Source of the DNA: Liolophura sinensis
Taxonomy: Eukaryota > Mollusca > Polyplacophora > Chitonida > Chitonidae
DNA: 64,000 bases
Assembly (NCBI RefSeq): GCF_032854445.1
Contig: NC_088296.1
Location: forward strand, 18,653,485-18,717,484
Direction: 5' to 3'
Shown one piece after another: positions 1-11,764 of this stretch (the stretch's first letter is position 1; every line of letters begins with the position of its first letter). The notes beneath the pieces were generated by a model, which saw nothing but the letters and a program-made list of their open reading frames with translations, had not been told where the DNA came from and searched no databases. The position numbers were made by a program, and so were the translations under genes.

Positions 1-519
1 CATACACATGCTCTACATACACAACCTCTACATACACAAACTCTACACACACAAACTGTACATACGCAAGCTCTACATACACAAGCTCTACATATACAAC
101 ATCTACATACACAAACTCTACCTACACTAACTCTACATACACAAGATCTACATATACAAGATCTACACACACAGGCTCCACATACACTAACTCTACATAC
201 ACAAGATCTACATATACAAGATCTACACACACAAGCTCAACATACACAAGTTCTACATACACAAAATCAACATACACAAAATCTACATACACAAGCTCTA
301 CATACACAAGCTCTACATACACAAACTCTACATACACAGGATCAACGTGCAAAGCTCCACATACACAATCTCTACATACACAAACTCTACATACACAAGC
401 TCTACATACTCAAGCTCCACATACACAAGCTCTACATACACAAGCTCTACATACACAAGCTCTACATACATAAGCTCTACATACACAAACTCTACATACA
501 CAAACTCTACATACATAAG
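1..519. repeat. 15-bp minisatellite (left-truncated by window)
   Basis: Tandem 15-bp units of the form CTCTACATACACAAG with scattered substitutions. Because 15 is a multiple of 3, long open frames run through it in several frames on both strands; these are artefacts of the repeat. The same array is seen complete at 30027-30640. Confidence 0.95.
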
Positions 520-2220
520 AACGCCAAAATGGCTTTCTGGCAATACAGCATTTTCTGGCAATTAAACTACATTCCTCAGACATTTGATACCCATTAGTGC
601 TCTTAGAACATATTCCTGACATAGATCATTTCAAAGAGCATTGAACTGGTTATAAAAATTATACAACTGTCAATTTTTTTTTGTGTGTAACGTGCCTGTA
701 AATGTAAAGAACGCTTTCTTGTTTGTGGCGGGTTTATTCATCTGTCAGACCTCGCCTTCGCAAATCTTTGTGAGTGAACTGTTCTCAGCTTTTGAATTGC
801 ATCATTATCCGGTATTAAAAGGTAAGAAGAGCTTTGTTTCTAACTAAGAAAAAGTGATGGATACACGACGGTTTGTGAAGGAGGGCACAAACACTGAATA
901 TACTTTTCTCCCCTGAACCAGGAAGAGTATAAAAATTACCTTTGTGATTTCTAAAGTATAATATAATCTTTAAAACTGACCCACAATACACATGGGTGTG
1001 CAGCCAATGTTACCTTCAGGAATACGCAAAGACTTTGAATTAAATTGAATGAAACCTTTTATTAAACTTTTACAGTGCAGTTTTCACACTCTAGAGGACG
1101 CCCAAGTGTTGCTCTTTAGCCTTGCGTAATGTTATGTAAAGTTATGTAAAACGTGGGAACGTTGTACATAAATGTGAATGATAGTTTAAACTGTGACGTT
1201 CTAGAGAGGTCTATATTAGGTTATAGAGTAAGACTGTGTGGACGGTTTTTCAGCACATATACTATATGTAGTAAGATAAACAATTCTGTATCTTGCAGTG
1301 GGTATAACAAGCCATTTCCAGGTTTGCCGGAATGTGTTGATGCTATGATTCCATTACCGGTTTATCCTGCCAGGTGCTCTAGGTAAAACAATCACAGAAA
1401 AGCTGAGAGCACACCACAAAGTCAATCGCCTTGATGATCTGCTGGTTGCATCCTGAAATACCGATTTTCATTGTTTTATTACATCTGAACGTTACAGTCA
1501 TCATATAGGATTGCCCAGTTGTGGGTATTCCTTCTTAATTTACCATGATGAGATCGCATCGAAGCTAAAATCAGAAGGATCTTCGTGTCTATTGGCTCTA
1601 TGCTTACAGTGCAGTTTGTTACCGATGACGGTAGTTGTTACATTTCAACCACTTGTGCTAAACGTTAACAAAGCCAGAAAGAAAAACTTATCTGCCTTCC
1701 ATGTACCCTGACATTTTGTTAGCTTGACTCGTCCGTAAGAAGTTGAAACCTGATCCATCGATTTCCAGGACCATTACGAACATTTCAGTCTGCCCTGATT
1801 GCAGATTACAGCCTATACGCTGCAATTAGCGCTGGTACATTAGGGATTTTGGAACAACTTTACAATTTTCGTTTGATCATATACAGTCCCACTGTATAAA
1901 TGTAAGTCGGTTTACGTCGGATGGAAATACAGAAGTTGGAGGATTCCCTTATAAGAAGGTTTATCAGTCTTTTTCCTGGGACTTGCTCCAAAGATGAAGA
2001 TGAAGATGACAGTGTATTATTTTCCAAGAATACAGGCATAAATTCCTAGTTGGTGCGCTTTTTTTCGGAATTTGCTCCAAGCATCTGTGATATAGCCTAT
2101 CAAGAAGATCGACATATATAGTGTGCTACTTTCCATCTAAGATATCGTTCTTGGAAGTAAAACTAGAGCTTGCCAGGCTTGGTAAGAACTCCTTGGAGTA
2201 AAAACGTACATGAGTCCGCC
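520..2220. other. upstream region of gene A, non-coding
   Basis: No convincing gene. A short stretch at about 1551-1590 is similar to sequence upstream of genes B, B' and C, so it may be part of a shared promoter or 5' leader. A possible small exon near 1299-1381 (preceded by TATCTTGCAG, followed by GTAAAAC) is too weak to call. A TATA box or transcription start could not be placed. Confidence 0.5.
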
Positions 2221-3906
2221 ATGAGAGACTTTCTGCTGTTTTCCGTAGGTGTTGTCTTTCTCCTGGGAGTCGCCTTGTCCCAACGTAAGTCCAAAAAAAA
2301 AACAAAAAAAAAACAACAGAGTGAAATCCTAGTTGTTAGTCCGAGGATGTCCTGACGTTAGGTATGGCAAAGTTTTGTTCATTTGTAGACGCGCTACATT
2401 TTAAAAGCTGATGCAATTGCGGGGGCAATTTTTCACGGCTTTTTTTGCACTGTCTACGGCTTTAAATATGCTACCACACAATCATGTTATTTACATATTT
2501 GTCTGCTAATTTACGGCAAGCACTGCGTTAATCGGTTATTTCCAACGCTACGTAGGCCTGAGATCCATTGGTTTTGCTCAAGGAGACCTCGACTTATTTG
2601 AGTAGGTGAGTGAGTGCTTGGGGTTTAACGTCGTACTTAACAAATTTTCAGTCATATAACGATGAAGGAATCCTTAGAGTGCATGTAATGTGTCTCCTTA
2701 TTGCAGAACGGATGTCCACCGCTCTTTTATGTAGTCCTGCTTCACTGAGACGGCTTACCGATGGCAAGTAAGCCGCACTGCCCGAGCCATTATACTTATA
2801 CGGGTCAACCAGTCGTTGCACTATCCCTTTCATGCTGAACGCCAGGAGAAGAAGTTACAACTTCCTCTTTTAAGGTGTTAGGTGTGACTCGACCCAGGAT
2901 TGACCCTAAATCTACCGCCCCCGAAGCGGACACCCTACAAACTTTGCTATCTCGACTTATTTGACAAGGGGAGATAACTGCGTGTTTTTGAAAGACGGAC
3001 GTTTTGATTTTTTTCGGGGTAGGGGTGGGGAGAGAGGGCCATCTTTGTCGGAACAAAATTTTGTAAAGCCGAATGTCAGGGCGATCTCGCACTGTTCGTT
3101 GTCTCCTGTTCTATACATGGTGTACATGTGGCATTAATTTTGTTCATAAACTTTTATAGTATTTACTTTCTGCGTCGGGTAGCACAGCGAAATGTCGAAG
3201 AAGGGAGTATATCTTGCTTTGGACTCACAGTCGAGACGTCACCAGATAAATGTCACAGAACTTTCGTGGTGACAACTCGACTTCATTCTGTATGTATGTA
3301 AATATATGCATCAATAGGGCTTTACATTGTACTTAACAACTTGTCAGTCACATGACGCTGACGAGTCAATAGGAGTGTGTAGGAGTGTGTACGTATATCG
3401 TGTCTAAGCCGCTACTGAATTTTCATCGAAGTCTAAGCCACCGGGGAGGACACTCTGCTCAGCCACATTATACTGACAATGGGCCAATCTGTCTTCTTAA
3501 CTTGCTCTAGCCACTCAGTGCTGAGTGCCATTGGAGGCAGCAGACTTCATAATGAAGAAATATATTGCCTGTCAAATTGAAAGTTTTCTCAGAGGTACTC
3601 TAGGGATTTGTTTCTTCTTTTGGTTACAGGAAATCGTTGTCTCCAGTTTACATGTGGATATTTAACGAGATGCAACAGTGTTACTGATGACAACAATGAA
3701 ACAGTCTCAATGTGTGTGTGTAGGAACGAAACTAGAGACCAGACCTGGGAACTGGTGTCGTACGAATCGTTGTTGTACTGTAGAGGTTAGTATGTATGTA
3801 TGTATGTATGTATGTATGTATGTATGTATGTATGTATGTATGTATGTATGTATGTATGTATGTATGTATGTATGTATGTATGTATGTATGTATGTATGTA
3901 TGTATG

Positions 3907-3940
<34 letters not shown>

Positions 3941-6900
3941 TGTATGTATGTATGTGTGTATGGGTTTTACGTTGCACTTATCAATTTATAGGCGCGTGCA
4001 CATATGCTGTGTCTTCTTGTGACATGGCGAATTAATACCGGCGAAATACTGCCACCCCTAATGTGTCATGCCAAAGACACCAGACATAACACCCACCAAG
4101 TCACATTGTCCTGACACCGGGCCAAACAGTCCTGTTTCCTTACTGTATACATGAGCCAGTTTGGATTGGAATACTTAATTAATTGAATAAATTTCAAAGA
4201 AATTTCTTATTAACAAGGCTGTATTGTGTACAGTATCAGTGGAGCAAATTGGGTTGACTGATTGATTAACTGATGTTTAACGCCGTGCTCAAGAGTGTTT
4301 CACTTGTGCAAAAAACTCGGATAAAACCATTGATCTTCGGCAGATCATACACAAACTTCTTGACATAAAGCTGCAGTCAAGTCGCAACAAGTCAGCGCTT
4401 TGAGCATCTGAGCCATCGAGACCCCTTAGATTTTTTATTTATTTATTTGATGTTTTATTCGGGTATCAAGAATATTTCACTTATACATGTACAATGACGG
4501 TCAGCATTATGGTGTGGGAAAACTCATGACCATTCGCAGGTTGCTGCAGGACCTTCCCATGTACGGCCGGAGATAAGGCCGGCATGAGTTTGATGTGAAC
4601 TCATACCGACCACATGGTGAGAGGATCCTGTGTCACTGTGTTGCACTAGCGCGCTAACCACTAGGGCACAAAGGTGATGCTAGGCAGCTTTGAGTACGTG
4701 GCAATTCTCTTGACGTGGCTGTCGTTAACAACTCAGCAAAACAAGACTTAATTTGACAAGTTGTGCTTTTTCCTACAGAACACTGCTCTTATGAAAATTC
4801 GACTTGTACGGAGAACACAACCTGCAAAGCTATACCTGAGAAAACCGATGTCTTCAGATGCCTCTGTGAACAAGGCTTCAAAAGGTCAAATATTGGGCAG
4901 TGTGTAGGTATGTAAACATTTTGGCTCATTAGAAATATATGGCAACTATAGTAAAACTGGCATCCAGGCTATCTATGGCCACCATTCACATAGCCTCATT
5001 TATATTTTGGGGCCTCTGTGGCTCAGTCGGTTAGCGCGCTAGCGCAGCGTAATGACCCAGGAGCCTTTCACCAATGCGGTCGCTGTGAGTTCAAGTCCAG
5101 CTCATGCTGGCTTCCTCTCCGGCCGTAAGTGGGAAGGTCTGCCAGCAACCTGCGGATGATCGTGGGTTTCCACCCACCATAATGCTGGCCGCCGTCGTAT
5201 AAGTGAAATATTCTTGAGTACGGCGTAAAACACCAATCAAATAAATAAATAAAAAAATCATTTATATTTAAACCCTTAAGGCTTAAAGGCTTTGCAAGAA
5301 ATAAGATGAAATGCTGTGCTAATTCCTGGACTGTGTTATCATTTTTCCTACAAATAAGGAGCGATAAGAGTCACATGTTTTTGTTTACTAAAAGTTCTAA
5401 CCAATGGCAGATCTGACAACACATAAGTTAGTGAGGATTTTTTACTATTGTTTTTTTTAGTACAAAATGAAGATTTACCCTGTTACAGTTGATGTGTTCC
5501 TGTGGTACACATTTTGTGTATTTTCTGTAAACAATTAGTTATGGAAACAGATACGTATATTCCTTTGTTTCAACTGTCAGTTAACATCACTGAAGTCACC
5601 GAGAGAGGAAAAAATTGTTACCTCCTATTTTGTTGTTTAACTTTTGGTAGAGATTCCGAGTCCTCAACACCATTTTTGACTTAAGTAAAAATTTTAAATT
5701 GTGATATATTTACCTTTCCTTAATACTTGCTAGGTGTTCTCAATTCACCCCAAAATAAGCGCTTCAATAAAATTTTTTTTATTTGAACGAAGTCAAAAAC
5801 GACTCTGGAACTTGACCAAAGGGATAATTTGCCCTGAGTCAATATACCGTGACTGGGTCTACCAGCAGGAGAAAAACAAAAAAAAAATATCCCTGACGTG
5901 AAAAAAAAGGTAACGTCCAGTGATTTTTTTAAAAACTGTGTTAAACAACGAATCAAATGAAATAAATCACACGTACAGACAAGACTCTAATGGAAATAAT
6001 TCCTATATGTTGTTGTGTATTGCAGATGTTGACGAATGCATGAGCAATCCCGGCATATGTGGCCAGAACGGGGTGTGTACAAACACAGTCGGGAACTACA
6101 CCTGTGATTGTGAGGAAGGGTTTACGTCAGGAGAGGACCACGGACAAGGTTGTGTTGCCGGTAAGCCAGGTATTTTTGCTCCATGATTATCACTGACAAT
6201 CTTTACAACATGAATGTATGACAGTGTTCTTCCGAGAGATGGGCTTTGTAAGCTAAGGAATGGCTTTCGTGATTCCAAGCATGAGATTTTTAAAAAGTAG
6301 CTGTACTGTGCTGCCGTTTTCATTGATGAGATTTACAGCACAGAGTATGGTGATTTTGTTTCCATTCGCAAAAATTTACAGCACAGAGTATGGTGTTTTG
6401 TTTCCATTTGCAAAGATTTACACCACAGAGTATGGTGTTTTGTTTCCATTCGCAAAGATTTACACCACAGAGTAAGGTGGTTTGGTGGAATAAGTTTTGA
6501 ACTACTTGGCACAGATCATGGTGTGGAACTAAACCTGTAACTGTGGGGACGAGTTTGCATCAGTTAATAGATTTCATTGCTCTTACTGGCTGTGAGGTCT
6601 TTCTAACTAGTGCACTCGTCCTATGACTGAAAAATTGCGAAATACGAAGTTAAACCCAAAGTGCCCAGTCACTGTAACTGGTACAGGTATCGTCCACCAT
6701 AATTCTGACCGAGTATAGCTGCCTATGATTCAATACCCCTAATACCTAATTATATCATCGGCTGTTAGTCGCTATGGCATTTCTGGTAAAATCCGGGTTC
6801 ATGCGTCGTTGCTGTTTTAGCAAGGTGTATATTCTGTAGTCAAGAATACTTGACATGATTTTCATCATAGTACGAAGCCCATAGAAGATGAGACATGTCC

Positions 6901-9076
6901 TATCGACTCGTCAAAATTCAGCAAGTGAGATGAAAATAGGACAGGCAATATATTACTGATACTCAGGTTTCGATCGAATTATGGAATTCGAAGACTCAGC
7001 TTTACATTTGAACAAGGTTTGCACGTAGAACTTTTGCTGGGCCCTCAGGCATGGTCCTGTCTATTTTGGAATTGGAATTTATCCAGTACAAATGGCCTTA
7101 ATACAATCCAATGCATCGGTCAAAGCAAAGTCAGTGCAAATGTTTGACTTATGCTTTCTTTCTCATTATTTTTATTTTTAACGGAGCCTTATATTTAGTT
7201 TTGTTTTATTTGATTGGTGTTTTACACCATAAGATTATTTCACCTACACGACGGCGGCCAGCATTTACGGCGTGGGGAAACTGGGCAGATCTCAAAACCA
7301 TCCGCAGGTTTCTGACAAACCTTCCCACGTAAGCACTCAAAGCAACAGCATTGGTGAGAGGCTCCTGGGTCATTAAAGCTTTATAAGTGGATGTTTTTTT
7401 TACTGTAGTGTACAAAGTAAGCAAACTTACATGTACATGTGTATTGCTCTTTTGTACATGCAGTACCCGGACCTACTGACTCCCAAGTACTTCGTGTGGC
7501 AGCCGGCGTAGCGAGCACTGTACTGCTGATTGTGATCGTCATAGTCATAAGTATCGTTGTTTGGTAAGTGAAAATAACGCTCTTCGGCATTACAGGATTA
7601 AAACTAGAGCCGCTTCAACAGTGATAGTTGGCAAATGGTAACACTTTACCGGTGAAATCCGGTTTACCTCAGTTTGGGCTATTTCCTTGGGATAATTGTT
7701 CATAAAAAATCCTTGATTTCCTTTGATTCATTTTTTTAGATGATGTTTGCCGGCTCACTCAAGAGTATTTCACGTATAGGTGGACTACAGGGATCAGTAA
7801 TCAACCAATTTTGAAACATAGTGACCCTTTATTTCAAAGTTAGAAGTTGTAATTTGTAACTTAACACTAGAATAAGTAACTGATTGTAGTCTGAAGTTAC
7901 AAGTTATAAGTTCAAGTTGTAGTTTGAAGTTACAAGTTACCAGTTCAACTTGTAACGCCTAACTAATACAGACACATTTACTGATTTATTTGATTTGTGT
8001 TTTACTGCGTGGTCAAAAATATTTTTTCAGCTACTGTATACGACATTATAATTCTAGGAAATCCAGAACCCAAACTAGTATTGATTTAGGATGGTCTAAA
8101 CAATGTTCAATCGGTCAGTAAGACAAGAAAATACGATGTTATGGAGCAATGGAATTCCTACCCTAAAAAAAAACTAGGACATCTTATATGCATTCAGCAG
8201 GGACATTGAATTGTCTCGGTGAAAATAATAATGGTGCAAAAATTGGATTTAGTAAAAAAAGAAAAACAATAGTATGAAATTTTACTTTTTAAATAAGACA
8301 TGTCTGAATTTTCAAACACTACACTACCTTTATTCATTTCACACAATGTCAAGCGCACACGAAAAATGACGTCATAAAGCACAAAAGAAGATCTGATTGG
8401 TTTGTTGACTAAACTACACCGAGAGTTTGACAAGAATACATAAGCCATATAAGGCTGTTGCTGTGATTTTATTTAAATTTTGACAACTTTACCACCTGAA
8501 AAACTATATTGTAGGAAAAAGAGACGACCTGGAAAGAAGACCAACAGAAGTTCACCGGACTTAGAAGAGCAAAGCAATGAGATTTCAGACCCACGCCATA
8601 GAAGTAGCGACAATAATGTTTTGCCACCAGTGGAATACGACGTAGCCATCATTTCCGGTACGGTGGATATCGTCCCTCCCGTTGGCAGAGGTTCCTCCGG
8701 CTACATTAATATTGAGAACTTGTCTGGGGAACAGTATGAGAATGTCAACAGCCGGGGTCGGTCACATGACTTACGTAGGAATACGGAAGATATGTCTAAG
8801 GCTTTGTACGTATCAATGAAGGCTATGATTCAGGACAGCAGTTCACTCGGTAACGAGAGCTATGAAAATGTGCGAAATGTAAAGATACCAAATCCGGAAC
8901 AAAATTGTGACGAACAATTAACGGCCAATGAAGATATTGCTAACGGTATGGCCGAGAATTCGCTAGAGGGAAGCTTTTACGCGAATGATGTGTCGGGAGG
9001 ATTGTATATTAATACCAAGAACCCCAGAAACAAAAGGCAGCCATTAAAACACTGGGGAAATAGGAATAGGGAATAG
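2221..9076 (+). CDS. gene A: three-EGF single-pass receptor with phosphotyrosine-motif tail
   Basis: Exons 2221-2284, 3630-3785, 4779-4907, 6026-6160, 7464-7563 and 8515-9076 join in phases 1,1,1,1,2 and total 1146 nt (381 aa). All introns are GT-AG. Residues 1-21 are a signal peptide starting MRDFLLF. EGF1 (about 22-73) and EGF2 (74-116) each have six cysteines with a C-x-C pair between C4 and C5. Residues 117-161 are a calcium-binding EGF starting DVDEC, with the C-x-N-x4-Y-x-C hydroxylation pattern. Residues about 173-195 form a hydrophobic helix followed by the stop-transfer KKRRPGKK. The 186-residue tail has tyrosines at 236, 258, 269, 293, 311, 350 and 359: YINI-x7-YENV (ITAM-like), YVSM (PI3K-type), and YENV, YAND and YINT (YxN, Grb2-type). 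The ectodomain has several N-glycosylation sequons. The predicted product is a type I membrane protein that signals through tail phosphorylation; ligand and family name are unknown. Confidence 0.8.
2602..2950 (-). mobile_element. SINE family 2 in intron 1 of gene A
   Basis: About 350 bp. On the minus strand it starts with a tRNA-like head containing TAGC-x-AAGTTTG-like A-box remains and ends in CACTCACTCACC. A perfect 14-bp target-site duplication CTCGACTTATTTGA flanks it at 2588-2601 and 2951-2964, which fixes the ends. Confidence 0.85.
3300..3535 (-). repeat. diverged third interspersed repeat family
   Basis: Shares segments such as CATTATACTGACA and GGGCCAA with 3957-4140 and with 25010-25275. 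Probably an old SINE related to family 2. Lies in intron 1 just before the EGF1 exon. Confidence 0.5.
3787..3958. repeat. (TATG)n microsatellite at the EGF1 splice donor
   Basis: About 42 copies of a 4-bp unit, starting within a few bases of the donor GTTAGTATG that ends the EGF1 exon at 3785. The copy in A' is 16 bp (four units) shorter. Confidence 0.95.
3957..4140 (-). repeat. diverged interspersed repeat, third family
   Basis: Starts GGGTTTTACGTTGCACTT and contains ACACCGGGCCAA, matching the family at 3300-3535 and 25010-25275. The microsatellite abuts its tail end, as is common for SINE 3' ends. Confidence 0.5.
4433..4672 (-). mobile_element. diverged SINE family 1 in intron 2
   Basis: Reverse-oriented copy: tail TATTTATTTATTTGATG at left, then AAGAATATTTCACTTATA and the tRNA-like head at right ending near CACTAGGGCACAAA. 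Older than the copy at 5008. Confidence 0.8.
5008..5257 (+). mobile_element. full-length SINE family 1 in intron 3
   Basis: A tRNA-derived head has an A box (TGGCTCAGTCGG) and a B box (GAGTTCAAGTCC), followed by a body and a tail ending in (AAAT)n. A perfect 12-bp target-site duplication TCATTTATATTT lies at 4996-5007 and 5258-5269. It is a SINE rather than a tRNA gene, since the head has no foldable acceptor end. Confidence 0.9.
6320..6476 (+). repeat. about 42-bp minisatellite in intron 4
   Basis: Four units built on CACAGAGTATGGTG plus TTTGTTTCCATTCGCAAA. Related arrays lie in the same intron of B, B' and C with different unit numbers and sequence variants. Confidence 0.85.
6515..6600 (+). 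pseudogene. decayed calcium-binding EGF exon
   Basis: Resembles the second half of the calcium-binding EGF exon (GNYTCDC...GFTS), but here carries stops and a lost cysteine context. The better preserved equivalents at 18118-18175 and 19375-19432 read [13 protein letters not shown]. Likely an exon fossil from an ancestor with one more EGF domain. Confidence 0.5.
7206..7375 (-). mobile_element. truncated SINE family 1 before the TM exon
   Basis: Begins TTTGATTGGTGTTTTACACC and ends at GAGGCTCCTGGGTCATTAA. The tRNA-like head is mostly missing. Present at the same place in A', B and B', so it was inserted before the genes duplicated. Confidence 0.8.
7839..7964. repeat. hairpin-forming inverted repeat in the last intron
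   Basis: Arms of the type GTTAGAAGTTGTAA / TGAAGTTACAAGTT flank a 26-nt spacer at 7865-7890. The spacer is the exact reverse complement of the one in gene B (20737-20762). Confidence 0.85.
7980..8060 (-). mobile_element. SINE family 1 tail fragment
   Basis: Only the 3' part remains (TTTATTTGATTTGTGTTTTACTGCG...). The same fragment is in the last intron of A', B and B'. Confidence 0.5.
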
Positions 9077-9273
9077 GAGGATAGGGAATAGGGAAAAGAT
9101 TCACTGTGGAGTCGCCGGTTTTAGGTCTGAGAGGTTGACAAGATCTAACTAAGAAGATCGATATAACTAGAATCTAAGCATAAAGCCTAAGACATATTGA
9201 GAGAACGGACAACATGATGTGAATAACTTTAATATATCTTTTTATTTCCTTATGCTTAACGTGTACATAATGT

Positions 9274-9279
9274 AATAAA
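9274..9279 (+). terminator. polyadenylation signal of gene A
   Basis: AATAAA about 200 bp after the stop codon, conserved at the matching place in A' (39380), B (22111) and B' (51622). Confidence 0.7.
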
Positions 9280-9357
9280 TGACTTACGTCATAGACAGTA
9301 AAACCACGAGCAGCGACGACGGTGTGATAATTGGCATAAATGGTCACACGTAACCGG

Positions 9358-9430
9358 TGGAGTGAGTGATTGAGTGCTTGGGGTTTAACGTCATACTTAA
9401 CAATTTTTCAGTCATATGACGATGACGTAA
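9358..9430 (-). mobile_element. SINE family 2 3'-end fragment
   Basis: Only the GTGAGTGCTTGGGGTTTAAC... to CATATGACGATGACG end is present. Also found after the tail exon of A', B and B'. Confidence 0.7.
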
Positions 9431-9605
9431 CCGCTGGAATACGAACTCAATTTTAGGGTTTTGTTCTCTGTGTGCGTGTAAATGTTTCACTAGCAGCAAA
9501 TTATACATTTTTAGAATGATTGCTTAAGACTATATACACGAATCATCCAGACGGTGTGTGTGACACTAAAGCTTGGCAGCCTAGAGAATTCAAGACTGAA
9601 CTCAC

Positions 9606-9791
9606 CTGCCGGCACGTATTTGACCAGATCAGTCGCTGACGGACACGACTTGAAGTTTTCACCACCAACTACTCCACTTGTCAGATTGGACATCAAATAA
9701 AGAAGCAAGATGTCTCTATTATAGAAAAGGAGAATCGATTCTTTGAGAAAGGTGTAAAGGAAACCATCTGTGTGAAAGCTAAGAATCCTCA
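9606..9791 (-). other. possible minus-strand exon of unknown gene
   Basis: On the minus strand a 186-nt block (62 codons, phase 1-1) lies between an acceptor TTTCTGTTTAG and a strong donor GCAG/GTGAGT, open in one frame (ends LVKYVPAG). The frame is intact in A, A' (39712-39897) and B' but frameshifted in B. No domain is recognised. It could be an exon of an antisense gene or a chance frame in duplicated sequence. Confidence 0.3.
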
Positions 9792-10166
9792 CTAAACAGA
9801 AACAGTGACCAGCAGCTTTAGCATTCACTTACATGGAGCAAAGGCTTCAAAAACTAAACAATAATCTAATTTATTCTGGTTTGAACCTTGAACTCTAGGC
9901 CAGACACTACAACAGACCATGCTTTACAGATTCCAACCCTTGTTATGATTTTGTAATCAGTTATTGTTATTTTACATATGTATGTTGATAATGTGTCTGT
10001 AGATTCACCACTTTCTCTGCTGATGACACTTTGGCGAGTGTCACAACGTAAGGTGTATTCTCCATGTAAGGCGAAATCACGATTTAGGGGAAGATTTGCA
10101 GATTATCGGATTGACTCGTGTTCACGTGTCGCTCCTGACATTTCGAACGAAATTCACGTTGAGAAG

Positions 10167-10493
10167 AGTGAGTGAGTGAGTGCTTGGGGTTTAACGTCGT
10201 ACTCAACAATTTTTAAGTCATATGACGACGAAGGAATCCTTAGGGTGCATTTACGTGTAATGTGCCTCCTTGTTGCATGACGGATTTCCACCCCTCTTTT
10301 ATTTAGTGCTGCTTCACTGAGACGGCTTACCGAAGGCAAGTAAGCCGCCCCGCTCGAGCCATTATACGGATACGTGTCAACTAGTCGTTGCAGTATCCCC
10401 TTCATGCTGAACCCCAAACATGGAAGTTACAACTTCCTCTTTTAAAGTCTTAGGTGTGACTCGATCAAGGATTGATCCTGGATCTACCGGTCC
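10167..10493 (-). mobile_element. SINE family 2 downstream of gene A
   Basis: Nearly full-length, flanked by ACGTTGAGAAGAG and ACGTTAAGAAGAG as an imperfect target-site duplication. Gene B has the uninterrupted empty site at about 22987-23003, whereas A' and B' carry the insertion. Confidence 0.85.
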
Positions 10494-10505
10494 CGACGTT
10501 AAGAA

Positions 10506-11764
10506 GAGAGATTTCGCATGAACTATATCCCCGAAAATTGCTTAAATATATATCCGGTTGACCAGATTCAGTGTTTTTGTTTCATTTACTCTATTTGAAA
10601 GGCTCAAAGTATTCGTTCCTGCAGTGCACTTTATCTTCTAGTGAACTTTTGGGATATTCGCTGGTTTATATATGAACAAAACTTTGGTTTCCTGCGACAA
10701 TCAGTTTATTCATCAATGAGCTTGAGCCTTCCACTGTGTTAACAAGTTTCTCAGCTACATTCTGAAAGGGCGGTTTATTTCGGGCACTGCAATTTCTTCC
10801 GTCACCTTTAGTTAAAGATTTTGGTGTGACTATCAGGTCATTGGCTAATAAAGTCGGGTGCTCGAATTCACTGTTTCGTTCCACGGTTTTAAGAAGCTGT
10901 TCACGTATCTCTCGAAGGTCGGTGCTTTACTCCTGGCACTGCAATTTCTTCCATCCATAGTCCACACCGCCATGATATACTAAATAAAACATTCTTGAGC
11001 AGGGCAGTAAACACCAATCAGATAAATACATTAATTAACAAATAATGAAAGCTTTAGAAAATTACGCTTAAATCGTCTTTTTATATATCTAGCGATTTCG
11101 CAAAGGTATAGGCGAGACAAAGTGAGGGCTCTCGCAAACTAAAGGTTTGGTTTTACTGTAATTACTAGTTTGAATACACATCTTACATAATGAGGTCTGT
11201 GGGCTCAACCGCGCCGTAGGCATCTACCGTAAAATCACGTACTTTAGCCGCATTGTTCGCGACAGACCCCACTTTATCTCCCTTATCCTTTGTGAACTCG
11301 CCAGAACCCTGATCCCTCTACAAATGAGGTTGGTATTAGGTTATTCCCAATACTGATTTATATAAAAGAGGTTGATATCAGTTTGATTGTTGTTAAGAAC
11401 CAGTACTTGACAAAGACAGCTAGTTCTCTTCAGTAAGACTGGCAGGAATTCCCTTTTTTATTGAATATTTGAGGGGCATGATGACGATTCATGCTATATA
11501 GAATCCAGGAAAAACTGCATTATCTTGATATAAACTCAACGGTACATTCGGACAGACAAATCCGGAGGACAAACCAGAGCAACAACAGTCCAAAGATGGG
11601 TTGTAGTTTCACTTCTTTTTTAAAGTGTTTAAATAACGTTCCTTGACAAACAATCTTCTATAAAAATACATTCATATGCATGTAATTCAAGTGTTAAAAT
11701 TTACAGTGGATGATAAAGATTGGAGCTAAACAATACTATGGATCCAAGATTATCAGCGAACAGA
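10506..11764. other. A-B intergenic sequence without a gene
   Basis: AT-rich sequence with a short SINE family 1 tail fragment at about 10965-11036. No coding signal seen. Identity to the A' copy drops visibly after about 11115. Confidence 0.5.

Noticed and set aside
3678-4022. Open frames of repeated MYVC or IHTY
   Set aside because: Produced by the 4-bp microsatellite in all frames.
5009-5085. Possible tRNA gene with A and B boxes
   Set aside because: It is the head of a SINE with a body, tail and target-site duplication; the acceptor stem does not pair.
6026-6160. Assigning the cluster to Notch, fibrillin or another named EGF family
   Set aside because: The DVDEC calcium-binding EGF is shared by many proteins; domain number, order and tail do not match those families.
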